A stretch of 64,000 bases of DNA from Candidatus Tepidiaquacellales bacterium OLB4/UTCHB1. Its GTDB lineage: Bacteria; Bacteroidota; Ignavibacteria; Tepidaquicellales; Tepidaquicellaceae. Position numbers and translations under genes: made by a program. Numbering within the stretch: the first letter of the stretch is position 1; each line of letters starts with the position of its first letter. The notes beneath the pieces are model-generated. The model was not told the DNA's origin. It saw only the letters and a list, made by a program, of their open reading frames with translations, and ran no database searches. The DNA lies in the NCBI GenBank assembly GCA_002050165.1, contig MWSW01000012.1:434001-498000 (forward strand), in the 5' to 3' direction. Below, piece after piece: positions 18,083 through 27,021 of this stretch.

Positions 18083-19204
18083 TTATGCACTTCTGATTCG
18101 TTTTACAATTATTGAGTAGAACACCAAAAAGAAGTATTTAAAATCTGTCCAAAAGGGACGCTTATCGTATTTATCAAAGTAATCAAACTCGCTCTTCTGA
18201 ATCTCATCAATTGTTTTAGGCATATCTACAATCATGGGTGGGATTAAACCGGGTTTGTATTTAATCCTTCTCTTCCTTGCGTCTTCAGAGTATAAACTAA
18301 AATAATGCTTGCTTAGTGGTCTTACTCCGACTAACTTCATGTCACCCTTAATAAGATTGTAGAGCATTGGAAGTTCATCAAGCCAAAGTCTCCTTAGCAA
18401 CATACCCCATTGAGTTACTCTGAAATCATTTTTAAATTTACCTCCGATCTCAAGCTTATTCCGTTCGTAAACGAATTGCTGAAGATATTCGGAAAATGCG
18501 TACATCGTCCTCAACTTATAAACTTTAATTATTTTACCATCTTTCCCGATACGTCGTAAATTTATAAACGGACCGTATGTGGGCTCTTTATCGTACGTTG
18601 GTAAAGATTTCTTTTGAAATATATAATAAAGGTAATTGTCAATTACGCGTTCCGCAATAAATGTAAACCCACAAGAATACAAACGCCCATATAATTCAGC
18701 CCTTGAGATTACCCGGTTTCTTCCTTTTGTAATCATAAAATAAACTGACCTCGTTGGTTTCCATTTTGGGAACACGCGATTTAATACAAAATCCAAAAAG
18801 TAATGCGTGTAAGAAACCAGTTTATTTCGGTTTTTTAGTATTCTTCTACGCCGCTGTGAGTATGTTTCAACCCTTCCGGCGATATATCCATTATCTAATA
18901 ATTTAGTATTAGATGCTTCGAAAAATTTATTTATATAACGAACGTTATTTACCTTTTCAAGATTAATTATCTCACAAATCCGCCTGTCGTGAAATTCAAC
19001 GTTGAGATAATCACCGGTATTGAAAATTACACAATCATTGGAATAAAAAGAAAAAAATGGTGATAGGAATGAGGCGACTTCTTCACCTGCATGTTTAATA
19101 AAAATGTTACGGAGGGTGTAGGGTTTGTTTACATTTACATCATATTCATTTACGGATTCCAATTCATTTGACTTTAGTTCGATATTTCCCCGGTGAATAT
19201 ACAA
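18083..19204 (-). CDS. Polyprenyl-phosphate sugar-1-phosphate transferase-like protein lacking the membrane helix
   Basis: In the 373-residue protein, residues about 210-345 match the catalytic core of bacterial sugar transferases (PglC/WcaJ superfamily, PF02397): GPFINLRRIGKDGK, YKLRTMY (229-235), the catalytic Asp-Glu of LDELPMLYNLIKGDMKLVGVRP (Asp276-Glu277) and KPGLIPP. The hydrophobic re-entrant helix that normally precedes the core is absent; residues 185-210 are short and polar. The N-terminal 200 residues are not recognised. The usual role is loading the first sugar phosphate on undecaprenyl phosphate to start the repeat unit, and the gene lies at the end of a polysaccharide cluster. 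Confidence 0.72.
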   Translation of the reverse strand: MYIHRGNIELKSNELESVNEYDVNVNKPYTLRNIFIKHAGEEVASFLSPFFSFYSNDCVIFNTGDYLNVEFHDRRICEIINLEKVNNVRYINKFFEASNTKLLDNGYIAGRVETYSQRRRRILKNRNKLVSYTHYFLDFVLNRVFPKWKPTRSVYFMITKGRNRVISRAELYGRLYSCGFTFIAERVIDNYLYYIFQKKSLPTYDKEPTYGPFINLRRIGKDGKIIKVYKLRTMYAFSEYLQQFVYERNKLEIGGKFKNDFRVTQWGMLLRRLWLDELPMLYNLIKGDMKLVGVRPLSKHYFSLYSEDARKRRIKYKPGLIPPMIVDMPKTIDEIQKSEFDYFDKYDKRPFWTDFKYFFLVFYSIIVKRIRSA

Positions 19205-19449
19205 ATATAAAAAAAATTTTGGAAAACTACATTATATAATTGTAATCAACATAATTTATTGCGTAATTGAATTTATTTAAACTTCCGGCAATAATATTTG
19301 ATTTAACTTTGAAAGAGTAAGAGGCTGTTTTAATGTGTAAATTAGTATTTCCTTTAAAATGAATCCGATTGTAGAAATGAAAGGTGTAATTCTCTGAATT
19401 GAGGGGCTTTGTCCGTTGAGGTCTGTTTTACCTGAACGCAATTATAAAT

Positions 19450-21129
19450 TTAGTAATCAATCCGGAAATTCATGAAACTGTAAACCAGATTAGTTTTTGT
19501 ATTATTGTAAAGCTTATCATTTATACCGTAGAAAAATTTTAAATCAATGAAGTATTGTCTAATGGGTTGCCACGTCAGATTGAATGTAAACAAATAGCGG
19601 TTAATCCTGTTACCGTCGAGAAAATTTACCGGGAACAAAATATCGCCGTCGCCTCTGTTGATATCTCCACCGTAGTTTCGAACTAATGAATCATTCTCTA
19701 TGACTATTCCTTTTGCAGACCTTTGATATTGAAATAAAAGTATCGAACTCAATCTGGATGAAAAATTGTAATTCAGTTTTAAAGCAATTTCATCCGAATT
19801 CGGTGAGAGCATGTGACCAAGTGGTAGTCCCCAGTTCGTATATTGGGATTTATTTGTTCTGTGGGTATAGACAAATTGGTTCAATCTGGTGTATTCTAAA
19901 GCCACCGTAAAGTCAGGAACTGAGAAAGCATCAGTCCAGATTGTTCCAATTTGGAACCCGAACCTGTTATCATTTCCCGGTCTCCCGTCATCTCTTACGT
20001 TATTAAACAAACGTGAAAAGTTTAAATCATCAATTAGTAACGAACCCTGAATTGCCCACTTTTTTTTAGGAATAAATTCTGCATCAAATCCAAGCAATGC
20101 GTTGTTCAGATCAGATTGAGTTCCGCCTGCGTTATAATCTGCAGCCCTTATCAAACTCATTGGTACTAAATAAGTAATGTTGAACGGTCTGTCAACTGTT
20201 ATAAGCGATTCGAATATACCAAACCTGAATTGATTTGATAATTTAATCGTTAATCTGTGTGAAACTAAATTTTTCATTTCGATATCTCTTCTCCCCAGAG
20301 AATCACCTTTGAGACTTGAATACTTGAAGCTGTAATCTATCGCCTTATAGTTCACATTAAATCCAATAAAGTTAAATGAGACTGTATTATCGGATAAGAA
20401 TAACTTATCAATATATCCGAAACCATTTTTTACAGACTCTTTACCAATAATCGCAGAAAAAATTTCATTTTTAGTCGCAACTCTGAGATGCCCCTCATAG
20501 GTTTCAAAGAAACCATCGCCCATATACTTTCCATTCGCAACCAATTTGGGATCGTTTGAAGTTCCAAGATATTTATCGTTTCGTGTCCCTGAAACGACTA
20601 CTCCGTTATCGGCCCTCAGATACATTCCGATTGAATTTAAAATTGTTCCGCGCAATCTGAATCCGATCTTACCGAAACCCAAAGATTTCTTTTCAATCGT
20701 ATCACCGCCCGATACCCCGTAATGAAGAGAACCTATTCCGTCAAAAAAAATACTTGCGTTCGAGTCTGCAAATGAGTATAAATATTTTTGCTTTTTATCG
20801 TTGAATAGATTTAAATCACCATTGTTAAAGATTCCATGTGTATTATCAAGTAAACCTGTTAACTCATATTGAAATTCAACTTTCAAATCATTTAAAATTT
20901 GCTTATCAACAATTGTTAAATTTTCTGATTTAGAGTCAATTTGTTTAATGTAAGAAGCAATTTTGCTGCGTGAGATTGGAATGTCGGACGAATTGAAGGA
21001 AATCAATTCTTTCAACTGCATTCGTTTGAGATATTCATATACAGGATTCTCGACCGGTACTAACTCAATCTGTGAATAAATAGTGGAAGTAATAAAAAAT
21101 ATTTTTACTAAGAAAATTATGTATCTCAC
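19450..21129 (-). CDS. Wzi-like capsule assembly outer-membrane protein
   Basis: A 559-residue protein with a signal peptide (to about residue 19). The N-terminal helical region (EYLKRMQLKELI to SRSKIASYIKQID) is typical of Bacteroidota Wzi homologues, followed by a large barrel. The stretch ALEYTRLNQFVYTHRTN and GLPLGHMLSPNSDE is the most family-like block. In E. coli, Wzi organises surface attachment of capsule, and this position within a glycan cluster agrees. The 245-base gap downstream to the sugar transferase is AT-rich and shows nothing convincing. Confidence 0.75.
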   Translation of the reverse strand: MRYIIFLVKIFFITSTIYSQIELVPVENPVYEYLKRMQLKELISFNSSDIPISRSKIASYIKQIDSKSENLTIVDKQILNDLKVEFQYELTGLLDNTHGIFNNGDLNLFNDKKQKYLYSFADSNASIFFDGIGSLHYGVSGGDTIEKKSLGFGKIGFRLRGTILNSIGMYLRADNGVVVSGTRNDKYLGTSNDPKLVANGKYMGDGFFETYEGHLRVATKNEIFSAIIGKESVKNGFGYIDKLFLSDNTVSFNFIGFNVNYKAIDYSFKYSSLKGDSLGRRDIEMKNLVSHRLTIKLSNQFRFGIFESLITVDRPFNITYLVPMSLIRAADYNAGGTQSDLNNALLGFDAEFIPKKKWAIQGSLLIDDLNFSRLFNNVRDDGRPGNDNRFGFQIGTIWTDAFSVPDFTVALEYTRLNQFVYTHRTNKSQYTNWGLPLGHMLSPNSDEIALKLNYNFSSRLSSILLFQYQRSAKGIVIENDSLVRNYGGDINRGDGDILFPVNFLDGNRINRYLFTFNLTWQPIRQYFIDLKFFYGINDKLYNNTKTNLVYSFMNFRIDY

Positions 21130-21139
21130 CCTAAAAAAT

Positions 21140-21778
21140 TTAAATTACCATTCTAATAACGTCAAACGCTTCAGCGTACTTATGATTTATCTGAGCGCCA
21201 CGGGTGAGGGCGAGACCTCTTATAAAATCTTCCGTAAAATAGTGACGTTTAATATACATTTGTGATTGATACTTATTAAGCAGACTAATTTTTTTTATCA
21301 TATTCTCCTCATCGAGTTTCACGAAAAATTGTGATCGGAACTCAAGGTGATTCCAGGGGAGTTCATAACTAATAATACTTGACGTTGTCTTAAAAGCCCT
21401 CACCATTTCATTTGCAATTACAGCGTGATCCTGATGGTAGTCATTTAATGAAGGTCCGATAACAAGACTTGGATGAAATTCATTTTTTAAATTGTTTAAT
21501 ATTTCTAAAATTTCCTGTCTGTTATCAGGAAGCTGCCTTACTTTGAAATTATAAACCCGGTACTGATCTTTCTTAAGATTGAGCGACTTCATTACTGCCT
21601 CAAATTCTTTTACTAAAGTATCTGGTGGTAAATTATCCGGCAAAGATTCTTCAGCGGTAGAGAAAACTACCCATAGAAGCGTTTTATTTTCCGATATTAA
21701 CTTTGTAATGTACCCGCCGCAACCAAGCTCGGCATCGTCAGTGTGAGGTGAAAGAATTAAGACTCGATCGAAGTTCAT
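21140..21778 (-). CDS. PIG-L/LmbE-family deacetylase
   Basis: A 212-residue protein with the family zinc motif LSPHTDDAELGCGG near the N-terminus and a second zinc histidine in the YHQDHAVIANE stretch. Family members remove N-acetyl groups from GlcNAc-type sugars or sugar conjugates. It overlaps the LpxD-like acyltransferase gene by four bases (ATGA), suggesting a deacetylation followed by N-acylation pair acting on a cluster sugar. It is cytoplasmic with no signal peptide. Confidence 0.88.
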   Translation of the reverse strand: MNFDRVLILSPHTDDAELGCGGYITKLISENKTLLWVVFSTAEESLPDNLPPDTLVKEFEAVMKSLNLKKDQYRVYNFKVRQLPDNRQEILEILNNLKNEFHPSLVIGPSLNDYHQDHAVIANEMVRAFKTTSSIISYELPWNHLEFRSQFFVKLDEENMIKKISLLNKYQSQMYIKRHYFTEDFIRGLALTRGAQINHKYAEAFDVIRMVI

Positions 21779-22707
21779 AATGATTTTAATTTGTTCTGTA
21801 TTTTTATAAATTCATCTAATTTTTTTGCAGGGTTTCCTGCCCACGTTTCATTTGGCGGGATTGATTTCGTAACTACGGCTCCCATGCCGACAATTACTCC
21901 TTCCGATAAATCAATACCGTTCATTAAACTTACTGATGGAGCAACCCAAGAATTTTTTCCGATTTTCGTACTTCCACCTACCATAGCATTTGCAATTACC
22001 ATTGAGTTTTCGCCGATTCTTACATTGTGTGCAATGTGTACGAGGTTGTCAATTTTAACTCCGTCTTCTATTACAGTATCATCCAATGTCCCTCGGTCTA
22101 TGCAAGTATTTGCGCCTATCTCAACATTATCACCAATCACAACGCCGCCGAAGTGTGGAAATTTTTCAAGTTTACCTGCATCGTTTCGCGCATAACCGAA
22201 TCCATCCGCACCAATAACAACACCGGGATTAATTTTCACATTTTTCCCGATCCTTACATTTTCGAAAATGAAACAGTTCCCATAAATTACAGCGTTATCA
22301 CCAATAATTGATTTCCCGATAACCGTATTAGGACCAATGAAAACATCCTTACCTAATATTGCACCAGCATCTATTATTGCAGATTCATGAACTCCTTTAA
22401 ATCTACCGGAACGATTGAACAATTTTTCCGCGATTCGAATGAAAACGCTTTTCGGATCTATACATCTTACAATAAGTTTCGTTTGAAGAATTTCAGCCGT
22501 GGGTTCAACTTCAACTCCGCATACTACAACTGCTGCCTTTGTCTGATTGAGGTGCTTTGACGGATCAGGATTCTTTAATTTAATCCAGGTAATTGAATCC
22601 TCACGTGAATTACTTATTGAGGCAATGGAATTAAATTTAATAGTTTTATCCCCAAGAAATTCTACATCATTTAGACCAAGATTTTCAATGTCACTTAGTG
22701 TGAACAC
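21775..22707 (-). CDS. LpxD-like N-acyltransferase
   Basis: The 310-residue protein has an N-terminal LpxD-type uridine-binding domain (residues about 1-100) and a left-handed beta-helix of hexapeptide repeats (about 105-270). It includes VVIGADGFGYARN, DRGTLDDTVIEDG and NLVHIAHNVRIGEN, where the second His matches the LpxD catalytic position. It ends in GNPAKKL. LpxD acylates UDP-3-O-acyl-glucosamine in lipid A synthesis. Here it is embedded in a glycan cluster and coupled to a PIG-L deacetylase, so a role in acylating a surface-sugar amine is equally possible; it may also be the genome's only lpxD. Confidence 0.8.
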   Translation of the reverse strand: MFTLSDIENLGLNDVEFLGDKTIKFNSIASISNSREDSITWIKLKNPDPSKHLNQTKAAVVVCGVEVEPTAEILQTKLIVRCIDPKSVFIRIAEKLFNRSGRFKGVHESAIIDAGAILGKDVFIGPNTVIGKSIIGDNAVIYGNCFIFENVRIGKNVKINPGVVIGADGFGYARNDAGKLEKFPHFGGVVIGDNVEIGANTCIDRGTLDDTVIEDGVKIDNLVHIAHNVRIGENSMVIANAMVGGSTKIGKNSWVAPSVSLMNGIDLSEGVIVGMGAVVTKSIPPNETWAGNPAKKLDEFIKIQNKLKSL

Positions 22708-22713
22708 ACTACA

Positions 22714-23880
22714 TTAATAATTAAAATTGAAATACTTTTGATAAATTGCTTCCGGGATAATTCCGATATTCGTTCCGATTCTCATTGGCACTCTTAAACT
22801 TAAAATAAAATTGTAATACGAAGAATAATGCTTAAAAGATTTCACAGGTGCATCCATGATCTGCTCGAATTCAGCATTAGATAAACCGAGTTTTTTTAAG
22901 TTATATTCAATCATTTCTATACCACCTGAAAATGGATCCTGATGTATTTTCTTCAATGCAACTTCCCTGTTTAACTGCCCTTCGCGTATTAAAGCTGAAT
23001 AATGTAGCTTCCGCTTATCGATGTTAAATTTTCTTGTCAGAATATAAGATTGATAAAATGAAGTATAAGTAGATTCAAAATGTTTCCCCCCGTAGTCATT
23101 CCAATCAAGTTCCTTTTGGAGCAATTCGGTTACTTCATCCTGATGATAAGGAACGTAATACAACAATCGAAAAAATTTAATATTCTCTATGAAAGTGTAT
23201 TTCAGAAACTGAGTCATGGTCATGATTGGAAACGATTTTATTCCCTGTAATTTTCCAAACTTTGAATGAATTGATTTCAGATATTTCCCATCCTGATAAG
23301 TCCATGAAAGCGGAGTTGAACCCTCAGTCCTGAACGAATGCCCTACAATTATCCATTTAATTTTTTCCTGTGAAGCTACCTTGAATAAAGTTGAAGTAAT
23401 TGCCCAGTCAGTCGGCACTTCCCCGTCAGGAACTGAAGCTTTGAGAAATGCTAATTGCAAATCTTTGAATTCTTCCCAATCGGCAACGTGGGTATAGAGG
23501 TCAACCCCAAGTTTGTTTGTTGAATGTTTAATATTCTTTACCGCTGTATCGGAATTCCAACCATTATCGAAGTGAACTGCTAAAGGATTCAACCCAGCCC
23601 GAACCGTTTGCAAAAGCGTGTAAGTACTATCCCTGCCACCACTAACTCCTACGATACAATCATACTTCTTATTCCTTGCGGATTTTTTTATAACTTCAAC
23701 CTTTTGTTTTAGGACTTCACCGGTTAAAGAATTCATAGGATATTTTTTATCCATCCTGTCGTGTATTTTACAAAACGTACACTCACCATTTCCATCAAAA
23801 TGAATGCCGGGAACTGAATCGTCCATAATACATCTGCTGCAAATCTGACCAGCCTTGTAATGGTAATCCCTAATTTTCAA
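22714..23880 (-). CDS. N-acetyl sugar amidotransferase (WbpG family), copy 1
   Basis: The 388-residue enzyme has an N-terminal zinc-type pair of cysteine motifs (CSRC near 14 and CTFC near 34) and the PP-loop ATP pyrophosphatase motif GVSGGRDST. The family (WbpG, PseA, LegG) adenylates the acetamido group and adds ammonia to form an acetamidino sugar, with ammonia delivered by HisH/HisF-type partners. Both partners are encoded 3-5 kb upstream in the same transcript direction. A 128-base AT-rich gap separates it from the DUF354 gene. Confidence 0.88.
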   Translation of the reverse strand: MKIRDYHYKAGQICSRCIMDDSVPGIHFDGNGECTFCKIHDRMDKKYPMNSLTGEVLKQKVEVIKKSARNKKYDCIVGVSGGRDSTYTLLQTVRAGLNPLAVHFDNGWNSDTAVKNIKHSTNKLGVDLYTHVADWEEFKDLQLAFLKASVPDGEVPTDWAITSTLFKVASQEKIKWIIVGHSFRTEGSTPLSWTYQDGKYLKSIHSKFGKLQGIKSFPIMTMTQFLKYTFIENIKFFRLLYYVPYHQDEVTELLQKELDWNDYGGKHFESTYTSFYQSYILTRKFNIDKRKLHYSALIREGQLNREVALKKIHQDPFSGGIEMIEYNLKKLGLSNAEFEQIMDAPVKSFKHYSSYYNFILSLRVPMRIGTNIGIIPEAIYQKYFNFNY

Positions 23881-24008
23881 ATATAGTATTTATTATAATT
23901 TCTAACTTGTAAGTTAGTAAAATTAAAAATTCAAATCAGTTAAAATTTATTATCATCCGTAAATTTTAAACATTGGAATTATAGTAATAGACTAATGGTA
24001 TTATAAAT

Positions 24009-25088
24009 TCAAAGGGATAATTGAAATTTATATTGATAATCCGGATTTCGAATCATCTCATCTCTACTGTCAGGATAATTTTCAATGAACCAAACCATGA
24101 ACTTTGTCATATCAATTTTTTTAGATAACATTTCATCACGTTTTAAATTCAATTTAGTTTTATAATCCGGATCGGATAAAATTTCTCGTACAGTTTGCAA
24201 TACTTTATCGGAATTTCTAAAGTTGTGCAATAATCCCAATTTCGATTGCTCAATTAATGTACCTGCGTTGTTCGTACAAATAAAAATTGCAGGTGTTCCG
24301 AGCATTACGCATTCCGAGGCTGTTGTTGCACCTTCGCCAACGTACAGTGAAGCGTAATTTAAGAGGTGGTGCAGGTCAAACGGACTAATTGATTTCCTGA
24401 ATTCTTCAAACTCTGTTGGAAGTTCAGCTTCTGACGAAATCAATACTTTCCCCGAACCTTTTAATTCTTCCACCAATTTTTTCTTGAATTCAAAACTTAA
24501 TCCCTTCTGTCCGAAATCATGACTCGCTTCCCATGAAACAAAACGCAATACAAAATATTTTTCGTCCTTCGTCAAACCATATTTCTTTAATACATCCGGA
24601 TTCGGCTTATAATATTCAGGAGCGAGATAACACAACTCCAGGAAACTATCAAAAAAAATTTGTTTCCGGGAATATTTCTTCCAAAATGAACCAGGGTTCA
24701 GAATAACATCGGTAAACGGTGTGTACATCATTATCTCAAAAGTTGCCACTTCCGTATCATCAAAAACTATGTGTGGTTTACCAAGTAACTTCGATATATG
24801 AGCTGCAAACATTGAAGCAACACTAACAAACAAATCCGGTTTGAACTTCATTGCATTACCAAGTATAACCTTGTCCGCTTTAAAGATATAAAATACTTTT
24901 CCAAGAAGGTTTTTGCTCCCTGTCCCTCTGGAAACATATTCGTAACCATAGTAATCCAGTAGTGGAAACAATACATCTTTATCCCTTGCAGTAAACATAA
25001 ACTCATGCCCCTTAGATTTCATAATCTGAACGAAATTTCTGAAGTAATGAATATGAGCAGGGTGACCAAGGTCCATAAATATTTTCAA
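24009..25088 (-). CDS. DUF354 family GT-B-like protein
   Basis: A 359-residue protein beginning MKIFMDLGHPAHIHYFRNF, typical of DUF354, a family with a GT-B glycosyltransferase/epimerase-like fold. It has a C-terminal nucleotide-sugar site resembling LYVGEGATTASECVMLGTPAIF. No signal peptide or membrane helix is seen. It sits one base from the second amidotransferase gene and between the two amidotransferases, so it probably handles the acetamidino sugar or its precursor. Exact chemistry is unknown. Confidence 0.8.
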   Translation of the reverse strand: MKIFMDLGHPAHIHYFRNFVQIMKSKGHEFMFTARDKDVLFPLLDYYGYEYVSRGTGSKNLLGKVFYIFKADKVILGNAMKFKPDLFVSVASMFAAHISKLLGKPHIVFDDTEVATFEIMMYTPFTDVILNPGSFWKKYSRKQIFFDSFLELCYLAPEYYKPNPDVLKKYGLTKDEKYFVLRFVSWEASHDFGQKGLSFEFKKKLVEELKGSGKVLISSEAELPTEFEEFRKSISPFDLHHLLNYASLYVGEGATTASECVMLGTPAIFICTNNAGTLIEQSKLGLLHNFRNSDKVLQTVREILSDPDYKTKLNLKRDEMLSKKIDMTKFMVWFIENYPDSRDEMIRNPDYQYKFQLSL

Positions 25089-25089
25089 A

Positions 25090-26244
25090 TTACCTGCTCT
25101 CCTTTTCTATATATATAGTTGGTGATTCTGGATAAACAAATTTCATCAACTTTTGAGATAAATTTTTAAATCGTGTTAGAAACCAATAGTACGAAGGATA
25201 ATCATAGAACGTTTTATTTGTTGTACTCCAGATTGACTCAAAATCACTCTTACTGATTTCCAGTTTTTTTAAAACGAAATCCTTATCCCGCTCCATATCT
25301 TCAACATCGTACGGCGGTTTACTAATTAATTCAATTGCTGAATTCCTTGTGATTTCACCGCTAAGCACTTGAGCAGATAAAGTTATTTTTCTCTTGTCAA
25401 ATCCGAATTTTTTGGGCATCCAATATGCTATCGCAAATTTAGTGAAACTGTTTTCGTGGTGGTGACCACCGTAATATTCCCAGCCATATTCGTTAATTAA
25501 AATTTTCTGTGCTGTTTTCTTTTGATAATCAATGTAGTAAAACGGACGATATGATTTAATTTGCCTGTAAATTGTATCCATAAAAAGATTACTCAAAGTT
25601 TGATAGGGGTAAGACTTAAGTCTTCCCTTTTCGAACTTGTTAACGATGTGCATCATCTGTCTCGAATCTGTGTAAGTCCATTCCGAAGGTTGCTTACCCT
25701 CTGACCTGAAATCGCTCCCGTTTAAAACAAATTTTATGCGCTCTCTTGCAGCTGTTTTATAAAGCACAGCAGCGATTGCATTATCGGTTGGACCGTCAAT
25801 CCATGGCAATCCGGATTTCATGTAAGCTCTCAGAACTCTTACAACCTCCTCATAATCTATCACATAAGTTTCAAGATCAATGTCTAATGCTTGTGTAACC
25901 TTTTTTATATTTCTTACTGCTATATCGCTATTCCAGCCATTATCAAGGTTAACTGCAAGTGGATTTAAACCAAACTCTTTTTTAGCAATGTGCAGAAGGA
26001 ATGAACTGTCAGTACCGCCACTAACACCAATTATGCAATCATAGCGCTTTCCTTTTGCTGACGTTTTAATTCCATTCAATATTCTTTCCCATTGTCGTTT
26101 ACCTCTTTCACCTCTTGGAAAAGTTTCACACAATCTATCGAACATCTTCGCATAATTGGAGACACCATTTTCATCAAATGTAATTCCGGGAATTGTAGAA
26201 TCCCAAATACCACGTGTACAAATTTTCAATTCAGAATTAACCAT
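25090..26244 (-). CDS. N-acetyl sugar amidotransferase (WbpG family), copy 2
   Basis: A 384-residue paralogue of the copy at 22714 with an intact PP-loop GVSGGTDSS. The N-terminal cysteine pairs are largely lost: CTRG replaces CSRC and SNYA replaces CTFC, so it cannot bind zinc in the same way. This fits a recognisable subgroup of the family starting CTRGIWDSTIPGI. It lies immediately downstream of the HisF2-like gene (3-base gap), making it the best candidate for the enzyme fed by that ammonia channel. Confidence 0.87.
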   Translation of the reverse strand: MVNSELKICTRGIWDSTIPGITFDENGVSNYAKMFDRLCETFPRGERGKRQWERILNGIKTSAKGKRYDCIIGVSGGTDSSFLLHIAKKEFGLNPLAVNLDNGWNSDIAVRNIKKVTQALDIDLETYVIDYEEVVRVLRAYMKSGLPWIDGPTDNAIAAVLYKTAARERIKFVLNGSDFRSEGKQPSEWTYTDSRQMMHIVNKFEKGRLKSYPYQTLSNLFMDTIYRQIKSYRPFYYIDYQKKTAQKILINEYGWEYYGGHHHENSFTKFAIAYWMPKKFGFDKRKITLSAQVLSGEITRNSAIELISKPPYDVEDMERDKDFVLKKLEISKSDFESIWSTTNKTFYDYPSYYWFLTRFKNLSQKLMKFVYPESPTIYIEKESR

Positions 26245-26247
26245 TGG

Positions 26248-27021
26248 TTATGATATATTATCGTTAAATATTCCCATCACTTCATTTTTTGGCGGATAAT
26301 TAATTAAAACCGCACGTCTCGGACCGTGGTAAACAAACATGCTACCGGCAGCAAGTGCATGCGCCATTCCATCCTTATAAGCCATCTTCATATCAATTAG
26401 TGTTCCTGCTCCGCCACATGCTACAACAGGAATGTTTACTCGCTGGGAGACGCTACTTATTAACCCGATATCGTAACCTGACATTTTCCCGTCATGGTCA
26501 ATGGAATTGATAACTAATTCACCCGCACCGCTATCTTCAAGTTGCTTTACAAGGTCAAGATAATTTGTCTTAATTTTTTTCGAACCGCCCTCTGTAAATA
26601 CTTCGTATTTTCCAAACAAATTCTTTTTCACATCAACTGAACAGACGATACTTTGGCTTCCGAACACTTTTGCAGCTTCAGTAACCAAGGTTTGATTCAG
26701 AATTGCAAATGTATTCAATATTACTTTTTCAGCGCCCGCTTTGAATATATTTTCTATTTCAATTAATCTGCTAATCCCACCACCTACTCCAAACGGCATA
26801 AATGCTTCATCTCCGATTGCTCTCACCAATTCTACTGAAATACATCTTTTCTCCTTAGACGCAGTAATGTCCAGGAAAACTAATTCATCTGCTTTCAGGT
26901 CGTTGAATATTTTGACGGCGTTTATCGGATCACCGATGTATCGCGGATTGTCAAATTTGACAGTTTTTACGAGCCCCTTTCCTTTCAGCAAAAGAACCGG
27001 TATTATTCTTGGGAGGAACAT
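26248..27021 (-). CDS. HisF2/AglZ-type acetamidino modification protein
   Basis: A 257-residue TIM barrel clearly homologous to HisF (imidazole glycerol phosphate synthase cyclase), with GDPINAVKIFNDLKADELVFLDITAS. The catalytic Asp11 of HisF is replaced: the N-terminus reads RIIPVLLLKGKGLVKT with Leu11. The second catalytic Asp (in CSVDVKK) remains. Loss of Asp11 argues against histidine synthesis and fits the HisF2-type proteins that channel ammonia to WbpG-like amidotransferases. Overlaps the HisH-like gene by 19 bases. Confidence 0.88.
   Translation of the reverse strand: MFLPRIIPVLLLKGKGLVKTVKFDNPRYIGDPINAVKIFNDLKADELVFLDITASKEKRCISVELVRAIGDEAFMPFGVGGGISRLIEIENIFKAGAEKVILNTFAILNQTLVTEAAKVFGSQSIVCSVDVKKNLFGKYEVFTEGGSKKIKTNYLDLVKQLEDSGAGELVINSIDHDGKMSGYDIGLISSVSQRVNIPVVACGGAGTLIDMKMAYKDGMAHALAAGSMFVYHGPRRAVLINYPPKNEVMGIFNDNIS

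Noticed and set aside
19205-19449. Small gene or RNA in the 245-base gap
   Set aside because: AT-rich with no convincing frame, hairpin or promoter pair.
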